Shown piece after piece: positions 28,110 to 35,978 of a stretch of DNA of 64,000 nt. Each line of letters opens with the position of its first letter. Positions within the stretch are counted from its first letter, which is position 1. The notes beneath the pieces were generated by a model. The model saw only the letters and a program-made list of their open reading frames with translations. It searched no databases and was not told where the DNA came from. The position numbers and the translations under genes are program-made. Origin of the DNA: Methylophaga thalassica (lineage in GTDB: Bacteria; Pseudomonadota; Gammaproteobacteria; Nitrosococcales; Methylophagaceae); NCBI RefSeq assembly GCF_030159795.1, contig NZ_BSND01000003.1, positions 496,001 to 560,000 on the forward strand, given 5' to 3'.

Positions 28110-28320
28110 AGGGTTTGATGTCGCCATTTTCTATCAGCTTTAAAACGATTGGTTGGGCTAACTTATATAAATCCAGGTAGCTGTAATCCTTGCCTGGGAC
28201 TGCCCCTGAATTAATCAATGAGGACTCAATCTCTCGCGCCGTTTCCATCCATCCATCCTGTAGCGTTTTGGTGTCTACTGTTTCGTATTGCTTGATTAAA
28301 GGTTTAGTCATGCTGTCCAT
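28108..28320 (-). CDS. Small hypothetical phage protein
   Basis: 70 aa, acidic-to-neutral, no recognised domain, no membrane segment. Overlaps the 3' end of the repressor gene by 17 bp, so it is translated from the same leftward transcript. Its stop codon coincides with the outer end of the right inverted-repeat arm. Possibly a repressor accessory factor, by position only. Confidence 0.6.
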   Translation of the reverse strand: MDSMTKPLIKQYETVDTKTLQDGWMETAREIESSLINSGAVPGKDYSYLDLYKLAQPIVLKLIENGDIKP

Positions 28321-28765
28321 CCAGATACCTCCTGTATGCGGATAAGTTGAATTTCAATTCCATTTCAAGCCATGCTTTTTCATCTTCATCAGCATAGGTA
28401 AGCCATTCACTGATAAATGTAATTATTCGGTTATCTCGGTCTGTTCTATTGATCTTTTTGCTGAGCGAATATTCCGGTGATGTAACTTCCCCGACTTTGG
28501 AAAACTCGACGAGCATCGTGCCAACACCTGAAAGTAACCAATCTATAGAAACCCCATAACTTGCGTGTAACGCCCGCAAAATTTTCATTCCTAATGGATT
28601 ATTCTCATAAATGCTGTTCTGAATTGTTCTAACAGATACCCCTGTATCTCTTTGAATATCCTCTGGTTTTAAATTTCTTTCAGCCATAAAAAGCTGCAGG
28701 CGAAAAATTTCACCATCTTTTTTCTTTCCAACCCATGATTTGGGTGTTAACGTTTCGTCTGTCAT
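28304..28765 (-). CDS. Phage repressor with helix-turn-helix
   Basis: 153 aa. N-terminal helix-turn-helix about residues 20-65 (EDIQRDTGVSVRTIQNSIYE) followed by LHASYGVSIDWLLSG, the pattern of CI/C2-type repressors. No LexA-like Ser/Lys protease domain, so control like P2 C rather than lambda CI is likely. Start at ATG 28765 with GAGG about 10 bp upstream; a longer start to 28843 would run through the control region. Divergent from the early genes. Confidence 0.78.
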   Translation of the reverse strand: MTDETLTPKSWVGKKKDGEIFRLQLFMAERNLKPEDIQRDTGVSVRTIQNSIYENNPLGMKILRALHASYGVSIDWLLSGVGTMLVEFSKVGEVTSPEYSLSKKINRTDRDNRIITFISEWLTYADEDEKAWLEMELKFNLSAYRRYLDGQHD

Positions 28766-28808
28766 ACGCTGTATGCCTCTGTAAATGTAAAGTATATCAG
28801 GTGAAACT
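28766..28808. promoter_or_regulatory. Divergent early control region
   Basis: 43 bp between the leftward repressor and the first rightward early gene. Both promoters must lie in or near it, making it the likely lysis-lysogeny switch. I see no clear long operator repeat in so short a space. Confidence 0.45.
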
Positions 28809-29045
28809 ATGAAAACAGATAAACAAAACCCACCCCCTCTCAAGATATGTCAATTCCGTCACACTCATGAAGTTTTGGACTTAGTCATTGAAATCACTCA
28901 AGTTGAGAACATCGACTTTGCTACTTTGATGCGTCAGTTAATCAATGCCGGCCTCGAATCTTCACGTGGTGTAAAAATTATGGGTAACAGAGTTATTGAC
29001 CGTGGCTCTGTTAAAAAACCAGAACAAGTATCTCGTGCCACCTAA
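28809..29045 (+). CDS. Small early phage protein (Cox position)
   Basis: 78 aa. First rightward gene opposite the repressor, where P2-like phages place Cox/Apl excision and repressor proteins. The sequence (FATLMRQLINAGLE) suggests a short helical, perhaps ribbon-helix-helix, DNA binder, but I cannot assign a family. Confidence 0.55.
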   Translation: MKTDKQNPPPLKICQFRHTHEVLDLVIEITQVENIDFATLMRQLINAGLESSRGVKIMGNRVIDRGSVKKPEQVSRAT

Positions 29046-29055
29046 CACCTGAATA

Positions 29056-29514
29056 TTGGTGTTTCAGCCCAAAATGAAAAAGTTACGTGCCATTGTTGTC
29101 GACCGTAAGTCACTCACGCGAGCCGAATCTATTACGTTTCGTTATCTATGTGAGGGGTATTCACGCGTTGAGATAGCCGACAAAAAGCGGTTTCGGTCAC
29201 TAAGCACGATTAATCGCCAGGTTGAAAGCATAGCGTTGAAGTTAGATGCACACAGTCACGCTGAAATAGTGGGTACAGCTGTTGCGCTGGGAATGGTGCG
29301 TTATGAGTTTAGAGAAACACACGGGCTATTAACCAATGCCTTTGTGATCCTCTTAATGCTCAATATCACATCCGGCCATATCGATTTGCGTCGGTTTATG
29401 AGTTTGCCTAGTCCGCAACCGATACAAATCCCACGCGGACCGCGTTCACCACGGCCACTTCGCATCATTCGTTATAACGGCAGAACGCTACGCACCGGAA
29501 GGCAATACCCATGA
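29056..29514 (+). CDS. LuxR-type helix-turn-helix protein with hydrophobic segment
   Basis: 152 aa from GTG 29056, or 146 from ATG 29074. Residues about 20-75 (LTRAESITFRYLCEGYSRVEIA, then SLSTINRQVESIALKL) match the GerE/LuxR HTH. A hydrophobic stretch about 97-110 is followed by an Arg/Pro-rich tail. Possibly a regulator tethered to the membrane. Start uncertain; no clear Shine-Dalgarno before either codon. Confidence 0.65.
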   Translation: MVFQPKMKKLRAIVVDRKSLTRAESITFRYLCEGYSRVEIADKKRFRSLSTINRQVESIALKLDAHSHAEIVGTAVALGMVRYEFRETHGLLTNAFVILLMLNITSGHIDLRRFMSLPSPQPIQIPRGPRSPRPLRIIRYNGRTLRTGRQYP

Positions 29515-29780
29515 AGAAAGAAATACCAGAGTGGGTGACTTATGTGCCGGTGAGGTGGGAACCAATGACACCCCGCATCAATATTTCAACGCTTACACCA
29601 AACGAAAAACAAACGCTTTGGCGAGGCATGAAACTGGTCAAGCCAGCTTTAGCCAATATGCTCAGCGAAGACGAAACACTCAAACTCATCCTGGATACAT
29701 TCAACGGCACCATTCAAATGGAAGAGTCCGACTTTAATGAATGTATGGATGCCGCCAAACCCCAACACCCGAACGGATAG
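29511..29780 (+). CDS. Hypothetical phage protein
   Basis: 89 aa starting ATG 29511, overlapping the preceding stop by 4 bp (ATGA). Soluble and acidic towards the C-terminus; no domain recognised. The primase-helicase gene starts 5 bp after its stop, so it may be a replication accessory protein by position. Confidence 0.6.
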   Translation: MKKEIPEWVTYVPVRWEPMTPRINISTLTPNEKQTLWRGMKLVKPALANMLSEDETLKLILDTFNGTIQMEESDFNECMDAAKPQHPNG

Positions 29781-29785
29781 CATCA

Positions 29786-32518
29786 ATGCAACAATACGAT
29801 CTTAATCCACAAATCATCGAGCTATTAAAAGCCGAGTTTGAAATGAAGGAAGATGGGCAATATCTACGTGGTAGATGCCCAGAGTGTCAAAAAAAGGAGT
29901 TATGGACCTGGTTAGATCGTCCTGGTCGGGTTCAATGTAACAGAACCAATAAATGTGATTTTTCAGCCACCACAAAAGAGCTATTCCCCGAACTGTTTGA
30001 AAAGCTGAATGAAAAGTATCAACCAACGCTAGAAAACCCAAATGCCACGGCTGACGCCTATATGTCATTACTTCGTGGCTTTAATGTTGCTGATATTAAA
30101 GGCTGGTATGAACAAGGAAATTATTGGCACCCGAATGGCGATAAAGGTACAGCAACGGTTCGTTTTTTCCTTGATGAAGCAAAGTCCATCATGTGGGAGC
30201 GCCTTATTGATGATGTCACCATTACTGATGAAAATGGCGAAACCGAATCTCGTAATAAAAACTTTAAAGGTGCGTTTAAAGGTTACTGGTGGCAGCCACC
30301 TAAATTCACTATAGAACCAGGTGATGAAATATGGATGGTTGAAGGGATTCTCGACGCTATCGCATTAAACATAAACGGTATAAAAGCCGTGGCTAATATG
30401 TCATCGGGGACATTTCCTGATGAATCAATCAAACCACATCTTAAAAATAAAGTTACATGGGTTATTGGATTAGATAACGATAAAGCAGGCCGTGAAGCAC
30501 TAGAAAAGCACAGTAAAAAACTACGTGAAATGGGTGAAACAGTAACTGCAGCCCTATCCAGTAATGGCGATATAAAAGCCGACTGGAATGATCTTCATAA
30601 AGCCGGAAAACTCACCGACAAAGACATCAGCTTTTATCGTTATTTAGGGCGTATAGAACTCGCTCAGAGTTACACCGAAAAAGCCCAAATGATGTGGGAG
30701 CATAACCCAGAACGCACCTATTTCATCTACTCATTCAGAAATCGCACTTATGCCGCCAAGATAGATAAAAAAGTCTATGACCAGGTCAGTATGGATTATT
30801 GGATTGCCCTGGCTAAATCTAATGATGAAAACCTCAACACTCATGAGCTTTCAAAAGTAAAAGAAAAAGCTACACCAGAGGAACACCGTCAGTGTGCGGT
30901 TAACTCATTTAATCAGGCATCCACGCTGCGAGAAATCGCTACTTTCTCTATTTCATATCTCTATTTCCAACAGCCTGATAATGGCGAAGACGGTCAATAT
31001 TTCTTTAGCTTCAAGCTGGCCAACCATGGCCAGGAGCGTCAAATAGCCTTCACCTACAAAACAATCTCTGCAGCCAGTGACTTTAAAAAGTCAGCCATGC
31101 GAATACCTGGTGCACTTTTCAGTGGCATCCAGTATGACCTCGATTGGCTCTATAAAGAATGGACCAGGTACAACACTAAAGAGGTCCGAACGCTTGATTT
31201 TGTTGGTTATGACAAGTCTAGCCAGGCATACGTCTTTAATGAATTCGCGGTAGAGAGTGGTCGCGTTCACAAGCTGAACAAACAATCATTTTTTCAGCTC
31301 AGAAAACAAGGGATAAAAACGACTGTGGATATCAAACAATCATTATCAGAAAAACATAACGCTAATTGGTTACCTGAGTTTAAAACAGCATTCGGCACCA
31401 AGGGTTTAGTTGCACTTTCATGGTGGTTTGGCTGCTTATTTGTTGAACAAGTGCGTCATCAACACCGCTCATATCCATTTTTTGAATTAGTAGGTGAGGC
31501 GGCTTCAGGTAAATCTAGCCTAGTAGATTTTCTCTGGAAGTTATATGGCAAAGAGGGAGAGTCATTTAATCCAAACTCGTCAACCCTAGCTGGGCGCACA
31601 CGCAAAATGTCAGAAGTGGCGAATATGCCAGTGGTATTTAATGAGACAGACAACGAAAACGACGACAAAAATAATCATGTAAAGCGATTTAACTGGGACG
31701 AGCAAAAAGATTTATACGACGGTGAGTTCGGGCGTGTAACCGGCATCAAATCGCAAGATAACAGCACTAAAAAGCCAGCATTCAAAGCAGGGCTAATGAT
31801 AGTCCAAAATATTCCCGTTAATGCCTCAGAAGCGATTATGACGCGTATTTGTCATCTCAACTTTGACACAAGCCATCATAGTCCTGCTGGCTACGATGCC
31901 GCCGTAAAATTAAATGGCATGTCAATTTCAGACGTGAATGGCTTCATTCTGAATGCAGTTCGTCAGGCTGACCGAGTGATGAAGCATTTTAATAACAAAT
32001 TAGTCCAGCACCGCATCACATTGAGCGCCAATAAAGAAGTGAAGCTGCAACGGATAATTGAAAATCATTCAAAGATTATGGCCTTCGCAGACTGCCTACA
32101 CGGTCTTTATCCAGAAATAACGAAACAAGAACTAGGCGAAGTTCACGCCATGATTGAATTAATGGCAGCACAAAGACAAGCATCACTGAATGAAGACAGC
32201 CAGTTAATACAACAATTCTGGGCTCAGTTTGATTATCTCGACAGCCGCTTTTATCCAGGTAGTGCCAATAATCCAGACGGAAACGGCGGTGTCGTGATTG
32301 AAAATCAACTGAATCATTCACCAAGACCGGAAAGGATGATAGCGGTCAACCTAGAGCACTTCCACAGTATGTGCAAAAAGCACGACTTGCCAATGATTGA
32401 TCCCAAAGAACTACGCAGACAACTGCCAACCAGTAAGAAGCGGAAATATTTTGATAACAAACCTGTCACCTCGCGGATTGAACAGCGAAGTGTCCGGTGT
32501 TGGATTTTTGAACGATAA
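29786..32518 (+). CDS. Phage primase-helicase (TOPRIM plus P-loop ATPase)
   Basis: 910 aa. N-terminal zinc-binding domain (CPEC about 31 and CNRTNKC about 51), TOPRIM primase core with MVEGILDAI and GLDNDKAG (about 187-250), a central region, and a C-terminal helicase-like ATPase with Walker A GEAASGKSS (about 568) and Walker B VVFNETD. It should synthesise primers and unwind DNA for phage replication. This replaces the HUH nicking protein expected in P2/HP1 relatives. ATG 29786 chosen because 29741 lies inside the previous gene. Confidence 0.85.
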   Translation: MQQYDLNPQIIELLKAEFEMKEDGQYLRGRCPECQKKELWTWLDRPGRVQCNRTNKCDFSATTKELFPELFEKLNEKYQPTLENPNATADAYMSLLRGFNVADIKGWYEQGNYWHPNGDKGTATVRFFLDEAKSIMWERLIDDVTITDENGETESRNKNFKGAFKGYWWQPPKFTIEPGDEIWMVEGILDAIALNINGIKAVANMSSGTFPDESIKPHLKNKVTWVIGLDNDKAGREALEKHSKKLREMGETVTAALSSNGDIKADWNDLHKAGKLTDKDISFYRYLGRIELAQSYTEKAQMMWEHNPERTYFIYSFRNRTYAAKIDKKVYDQVSMDYWIALAKSNDENLNTHELSKVKEKATPEEHRQCAVNSFNQASTLREIATFSISYLYFQQPDNGEDGQYFFSFKLANHGQERQIAFTYKTISAASDFKKSAMRIPGALFSGIQYDLDWLYKEWTRYNTKEVRTLDFVGYDKSSQAYVFNEFAVESGRVHKLNKQSFFQLRKQGIKTTVDIKQSLSEKHNANWLPEFKTAFGTKGLVALSWWFGCLFVEQVRHQHRSYPFFELVGEAASGKSSLVDFLWKLYGKEGESFNPNSSTLAGRTRKMSEVANMPVVFNETDNENDDKNNHVKRFNWDEQKDLYDGEFGRVTGIKSQDNSTKKPAFKAGLMIVQNIPVNASEAIMTRICHLNFDTSHHSPAGYDAAVKLNGMSISDVNGFILNAVRQADRVMKHFNNKLVQHRITLSANKEVKLQRIIENHSKIMAFADCLHGLYPEITKQELGEVHAMIELMAAQRQASLNEDSQLIQQFWAQFDYLDSRFYPGSANNPDGNGGVVIENQLNHSPRPERMIAVNLEHFHSMCKKHDLPMIDPKELRRQLPTSKKRKYFDNKPVTSRIEQRSVRCWIFER

Positions 32519-32655
32519 GTTTTTGATACCCAAGCCGGTAGTGGGGAGTGAATAACACCGGCAGTGATGGCAGTCTCCTTCTCGAATGAGTAAATGCTGT
32601 GACATCACCGACTAGCCGGCGCAAGCGGCCCTTTATTTATAAACGGTGGAGATAT
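32519..32655. other. Leader with GC hairpin between primase and small early genes
   Basis: 137 bp. GCCGGT (about 32534) can pair with ACCGGC (about 32558) to form a hairpin. It marks a break between the replication gene and the accessory run that includes csrA. Confidence 0.35.
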
Positions 32656-32922
32656 ATGGAAATGAATTTTATAAATGAATTAGTGGCGAAATCATCAATA
32701 ATTGATATGCACAAAAACCAGATTAACAAGTTGGAAAAACGTGCTATTTGCCCTAGAGGCTACATGTTAACAGCTCACTATCACTATGATGATGTACGTT
32801 TTTCTATACACGGTAAAGATAGTGTGCTGATTAATCCTTTGCTTTCAATTATTGATTATAAGGGTATGACGCGAGTTTCGGCTTATATCCTTGTTCAAGA
32901 ATTTAAATCATTAAACAGCTAA
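32656..32922 (+). CDS. Hypothetical phage protein
   Basis: 88 aa from ATG 32656, supported by GGTGGAGAT just upstream; a longer frame reaches 32599 but without a ribosome site. No domain recognised. csrA follows 13 bp downstream. Confidence 0.6.
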   Translation: MEMNFINELVAKSSIIDMHKNQINKLEKRAICPRGYMLTAHYHYDDVRFSIHGKDSVLINPLLSIIDYKGMTRVSAYILVQEFKSLNS

Positions 32923-32935
32923 TAGGAGACATGGA

Positions 32936-33118
32936 ATGTTGATTTTAACTAGAAGAGTAGGTGAGTCATTAATCATCGGTGATGACGTGGTGGTCAATGT
33001 GTTGGGTGTGAAAGGCAACCAGGTGCGTATCGGTATCGATGCACCAAAAGACGTGACCGTTCATCGTGAAGAGATTTACGACCGGATTCAGGCTGAGAAA
33101 GACCAACCAAACGATTAG
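32936..33118 (+). CDS. csrA: Phage-borne CsrA/RsmA RNA-binding regulator
   Basis: 60 aa, full length. The N-terminal strand [10 protein letters not shown] with Arg6/Arg7, [19 protein letters not shown] and [10 protein letters not shown] are diagnostic of CsrA, a homodimer that binds GGA motifs in mRNA leaders to block or stabilise translation. Its presence inside the early accessory operon suggests the phage reprograms host post-transcriptional control or regulates its own mRNAs. GGAGA precedes the ATG. Confidence 0.93.
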   Translation: MLILTRRVGESLIIGDDVVVNVLGVKGNQVRIGIDAPKDVTVHREEIYDRIQAEKDQPND

Positions 33119-33127
33119 GGGTAAACC

Positions 33128-33298
33128 ATGGTAATTGCAGCAAAAACAATTAATGGACTAAAGCGCAGAGCTAAACAAATTAAGCGGGCAGTGAATGTTC
33201 CTCATTGTCAGGCTTTGGACATAGCTTCTCAAGAGGCAGGTTTTAATAACTACAAAGATGCACTTGAAAAAATTCCAGCACCAGAGGTCAAATTATGA
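33128..33298 (+). CDS. Small basic phage protein
   Basis: 56 aa, ATG 33128 to TGA 33296-33298. Lys/Arg-rich N-terminus (KTINGLKRRAKQIKRA) followed by HCQALDIASQEAGFNNYKDA. This short helical pattern also begins several plasmid and phage proteins of unknown role. Its stop overlaps the next ATG (ATGA), and it begins 9 bp after csrA, so it is clearly in the operon. Confidence 0.65.
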   Translation: MVIAAKTINGLKRRAKQIKRAVNVPHCQALDIASQEAGFNNYKDALEKIPAPEVKL

Positions 33299-33660
33299 GA
33301 TGCACTATAAAGCTAGATGAATCACGACTTGAATTAAAGGCCGTTTTTAATATCGACCGAGATAAATTCACTGACAAATTGGCTGAGGAGATAAACCACT
33401 TTTGGGGTGGGGCAGAATTTAGAGAAGATTCCGCCGGATCACACTTTAATGCGGCATTAAAACTCATAGGAAGCAAGTGTTTCGAAGAGATCGCCTTTAA
33501 TAATTTCAAGAGTAAGTCCTGGTTAGTTGATCAGTTCGACTGGTCAAAGGGAAACGGCGTGGAGGGATTTCCTTCGTTCCAAGAAGCGGGATTGGAGTTG
33601 GTCGAAATCGACACTTGGTTTATTGATGATGACCTGCTTGATATCGAGTTTAGTGAGTAG
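33295..33660 (+). CDS. Phage protein, possibly DUF2528 family
   Basis: 121 aa, acidic. FWGGAEFREDSAGSHFNAALKLIG and the Trp-rich SWLVDQFDW, with an acidic tail ending DDDLLDIEFSE, resemble the phage family DUF2528 from memory. Function unknown. Translationally coupled to the preceding small gene. Confidence 0.6.
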   Translation: MRCTIKLDESRLELKAVFNIDRDKFTDKLAEEINHFWGGAEFREDSAGSHFNAALKLIGSKCFEEIAFNNFKSKSWLVDQFDWSKGNGVEGFPSFQEAGLELVEIDTWFIDDDLLDIEFSE

Positions 33661-33669
33661 GAGATAACC

Positions 33670-33900
33670 ATGAGCCTAGCACAACAAAGACAGATTGACC
33701 TGCTGAAAAAGCGGGTCAGTCACTTTGAGGGGCAGGTTAGTCACCTTGAGGGGCAGGTCGCAGAAGCCAATCGCAAGCTGGATTTATTGCTAAATAACTT
33801 TGAAACCACGATGGCTAAGGCCATCGATAAAGTGATTGCCGATGGTATTGAGGTAGAGCAAACGACTGATAGCCAGATAAAAGCGTTAATCAATGAATGA
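33670..33900 (+). CDS. Coiled-coil phage protein with heptad duplication
   Basis: 76 aa. Residues about 4-45 form a coiled coil whose SHFEGQV / SHLEGQV units arise from a 21-bp tandem duplication (33714-33734 and 33735-33755). No membrane segment. Structural or oligomerisation role is inferred; family not recognised. Overlaps the next gene by 8 bp. Confidence 0.6.
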   Translation: MSLAQQRQIDLLKKRVSHFEGQVSHLEGQVAEANRKLDLLLNNFETTMAKAIDKVIADGIEVEQTTDSQIKALINE

Positions 33901-34108
33901 TATCGGCTACTGCAATACCTGCGTTGAACCTAAATGTGATCAGCCACGAATTAAAAAGACGATGGCATCATGTCCGAAAGGTTTAGCCTGGACGGATGGC
34001 ACTGTTCACGATGAGATAAGCGAGCATTGGGATTGCCCGAACTGTGAAGAAATCTTATTTATAGAAACAGCTGATCAGCATCGATGTGAAGTGGTGAATG
34101 ATGATTGA
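33893..34108 (+). CDS. Small Cys-rich phage protein
   Basis: 71 aa. Three Cys pairs or near pairs (CNTC, CDQP..C, CPNC) and a late HRC suggest one or two zinc sites. It overlaps its neighbours at both ends. Function unknown. Confidence 0.6.
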   Translation: MNDIGYCNTCVEPKCDQPRIKKTMASCPKGLAWTDGTVHDEISEHWDCPNCEEILFIETADQHRCEVVNDD

Positions 34109-34328
34109 GCAAATAATCATAGCCATTAGCGGTGTTGTGGCCATATTTTTAACTCAATCAAGAAACGCGGGCCTGCATAAATATGCTTGTCTTTTTGGGA
34201 TTATTGGCCAGCCTTTTTGGATGTTGGCCACGTATCAATCAGAGCAGTGGGGCATGTTTGTTTTAACAATTTGTTACACGTTTGCCTGGATTGTTGGAAT
34301 AATTAATTATTGGTTTAAGAGGGGATAG
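34098..34328 (+). CDS. Small phage membrane protein
   Basis: 76 aa with three hydrophobic segments (about 4-20, 30-46 and 52-72). ATG 34098 or 34101, overlapping the previous stop. Inner-membrane location inferred; possibly a superinfection-exclusion or moron product, but nothing specific supports that. Confidence 0.6.
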   Translation: MMIEQIIIAISGVVAIFLTQSRNAGLHKYACLFGIIGQPFWMLATYQSEQWGMFVLTICYTFAWIVGIINYWFKRG

Positions 34329-34330
34329 TT

Positions 34331-34639
34331 TTGAGCCATAAAATTTTTGCTTTATCTTACCACCCTGATTCAGTTGAATATGACGATTGGGATGTCGTAA
34401 GTTCATTAGAATGGGCCGGTTCGAGTCAAAAACCTGAGACTGAAGTTTATAGTCTGCTCGGATTTGATGATAAAAACGCAGGCGTTAGTGGAGATGGTTC
34501 CTCAGAAGAACTCGAACACACTGTATTTTTAAACGCTATTGAGTCAGCGACAGATACAACATCACCTGAAGTTGTTTCTTTCTTGGTTGATTGCCTTAAG
34601 GCGTCCGAATCAAAACCGATATGGGTGAGCTTTTGGTAG
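34331..34639 (+). CDS. Hypothetical acidic phage protein
   Basis: 102 aa from TTG 34331 (GAGGGG just upstream). Acidic, no cysteine cluster, no membrane helix. Last rightward gene before the convergent ogr; its stop lies in a hairpin shared with ogr. Confidence 0.6.
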   Translation: MSHKIFALSYHPDSVEYDDWDVVSSLEWAGSSQKPETEVYSLLGFDDKNAGVSGDGSSEELEHTVFLNAIESATDTTSPEVVSFLVDCLKASESKPIWVSFW

Positions 34640-34653
34640 CTTTAACTACCAAA
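34632..34653. terminator. Hairpin shared by two convergent stop codons
   Basis: TTTGGTAG-CTTTAA-CTACCAAA, a perfect 8-bp stem containing the TAG of the rightward gene and adjoining the TAA of ogr. Too AT-rich for a strong terminator alone, but placed where early and late convergent transcripts must end. Confidence 0.45.
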
Positions 34654-34902
34654 CAAATCACTCTGAATCAAAGCCTGGCGTTCACTGACCGTCAGGCTTT
34701 TTAATAGGCTGGCTGCCAACTGCCTGGTGTTTTGGATGGGTGGGTTAAGGTCGTGTGAATAACCTAGTTTCATCACAAAAGACGCACCGCAGCCGCCTTC
34801 CAGGTTGGTGCATTGGCAGTACAAATCTTTAACCGTGTGTGACAGCGCATTGGTGGAAGCGATGATGGCTTTTTGGTGACAATGAGGGCATTCAACGCGC
34901 AT
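34642..34902 (-). CDS. ogr: Ogr/Delta-type late gene activator
   Basis: 86 aa. Zinc-binding CPHC (Cys5, Cys8) and a second cluster YCQCTNLEGGCGASF with the Ogr-like aromatic ending, as in P2 Ogr and P4 Delta, which bind late promoters and recruit RNA polymerase. Start at the ATG giving MRVECPHC, where family members begin; an in-frame extension to 34971 is hydrophobic and atypical. Transcribed with the portal and terminase genes further upstream. Confidence 0.85.
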   Translation of the reverse strand: MRVECPHCHQKAIIASTNALSHTVKDLYCQCTNLEGGCGASFVMKLGYSHDLNPPIQNTRQLAASLLKSLTVSERQALIQSDLFGS

Positions 34903-34976
34903 AGGTAGAGCAGTCCGCAGTGGTTTGATCAAGTATAACAAAAACATAGACTTAATTAACACTGTTGACAACCCGA

Positions 34977-35966
34977 TTAGCTCACATTCTGGTTATTCCA
35001 CTTCGGTTCGCGGAACTCGACAACACGCCGCCCTAAAATCTCATTCAATTCCAGGAATGGCTTCTGCATCGGACCAACTTCCAGCTCGTGATACACCTGC
35101 ATAATCTTTTCCATATCCCCAAAGCCACTATTACTTTCTGGTATTACACCAGATAAACCAGGATACATCCGGTGCATGGAAAGGATCTCGCCTCGGGTAA
35201 TGTTCTTGATGCGTTCAAATTCATCCTTGGTACCAATATCACCCACCGGGATAATTTTGACTGGTTCTTTAGCGTTAGTCTTTTCAATATTGAGATGCAT
35301 CGATCGGAAGTTACCGGGGCCTTTAGATTGTGATACCTGGTCAGAGAGTATTTTTAGATCATCTTCTTCCAGGCCTGTATCTGATGTTAAGAAGATATAA
35401 CCCATGTGAGCCCCGTTTTTATAGTACTTCCGTCGAAACAGACCAGCGTCTTCACTGAGTAATACTGATTGTATGCCGCCCATATATTCCGGTATGCCAT
35501 AGATGCTTTGCAGGACGTCATATTCATTGATTTGAATAACTTCATAGGGAGCGAATTCTATTTCAGTTCCATCCGATAACAGCTTAAAGAATACACCTGG
35601 CTTTTTACCCCGTCGCATGGCAATAGATGGTAAGTGACCGAGACGGACAGGGCGGCCGAGGCCGTTAGTAAAGATTTGCACATAGAACATCCCAAACACT
35701 GCAAAATCTAAAGCGATCTGTTTTAGTGTGCTGTAGCTCATCATTTGTGATGGCTCAAACCATTTTAAGATCATGTTTTTCTTAAAGTGGAGAATGCTAT
35801 TGTGATGCGAGTTCGCCCCACGGGTTTGGGCTAGGCCATTTAGGCTCACCGGCGGCACCCAATACTTACCGCCCAGGTCAGTAAACACGCCGAGATAGTC
35901 GGTCATTCGGTTGTTCAAGACTGGCTCGGGATCGCCAAAGGTAAAATTCATTTTTGTGTCTGACAT
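34977..35966 (-). CDS. Phage portal protein (P2 gpQ-like)
   Basis: 329 aa, near P2 gpQ (344). Forms the dodecameric portal at the capsid vertex for DNA entry and tail joining. FTFGDPEPVLNNR start, KYWVPPVSLNGLA, and GIPEYMGGIQSVLLSEDAGLFRRKYY match PBSX/P2-type portals. 12 bp downstream of the terminase gene in the same leftward unit. Confidence 0.92.
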   Translation of the reverse strand: MSDTKMNFTFGDPEPVLNNRMTDYLGVFTDLGGKYWVPPVSLNGLAQTRGANSHHNSILHFKKNMILKWFEPSQMMSYSTLKQIALDFAVFGMFYVQIFTNGLGRPVRLGHLPSIAMRRGKKPGVFFKLLSDGTEIEFAPYEVIQINEYDVLQSIYGIPEYMGGIQSVLLSEDAGLFRRKYYKNGAHMGYIFLTSDTGLEEDDLKILSDQVSQSKGPGNFRSMHLNIEKTNAKEPVKIIPVGDIGTKDEFERIKNITRGEILSMHRMYPGLSGVIPESNSGFGDMEKIMQVYHELEVGPMQKPFLELNEILGRRVVEFREPKWNNQNVS

Positions 35967-35978
35967 GGTGGTTTCCTA

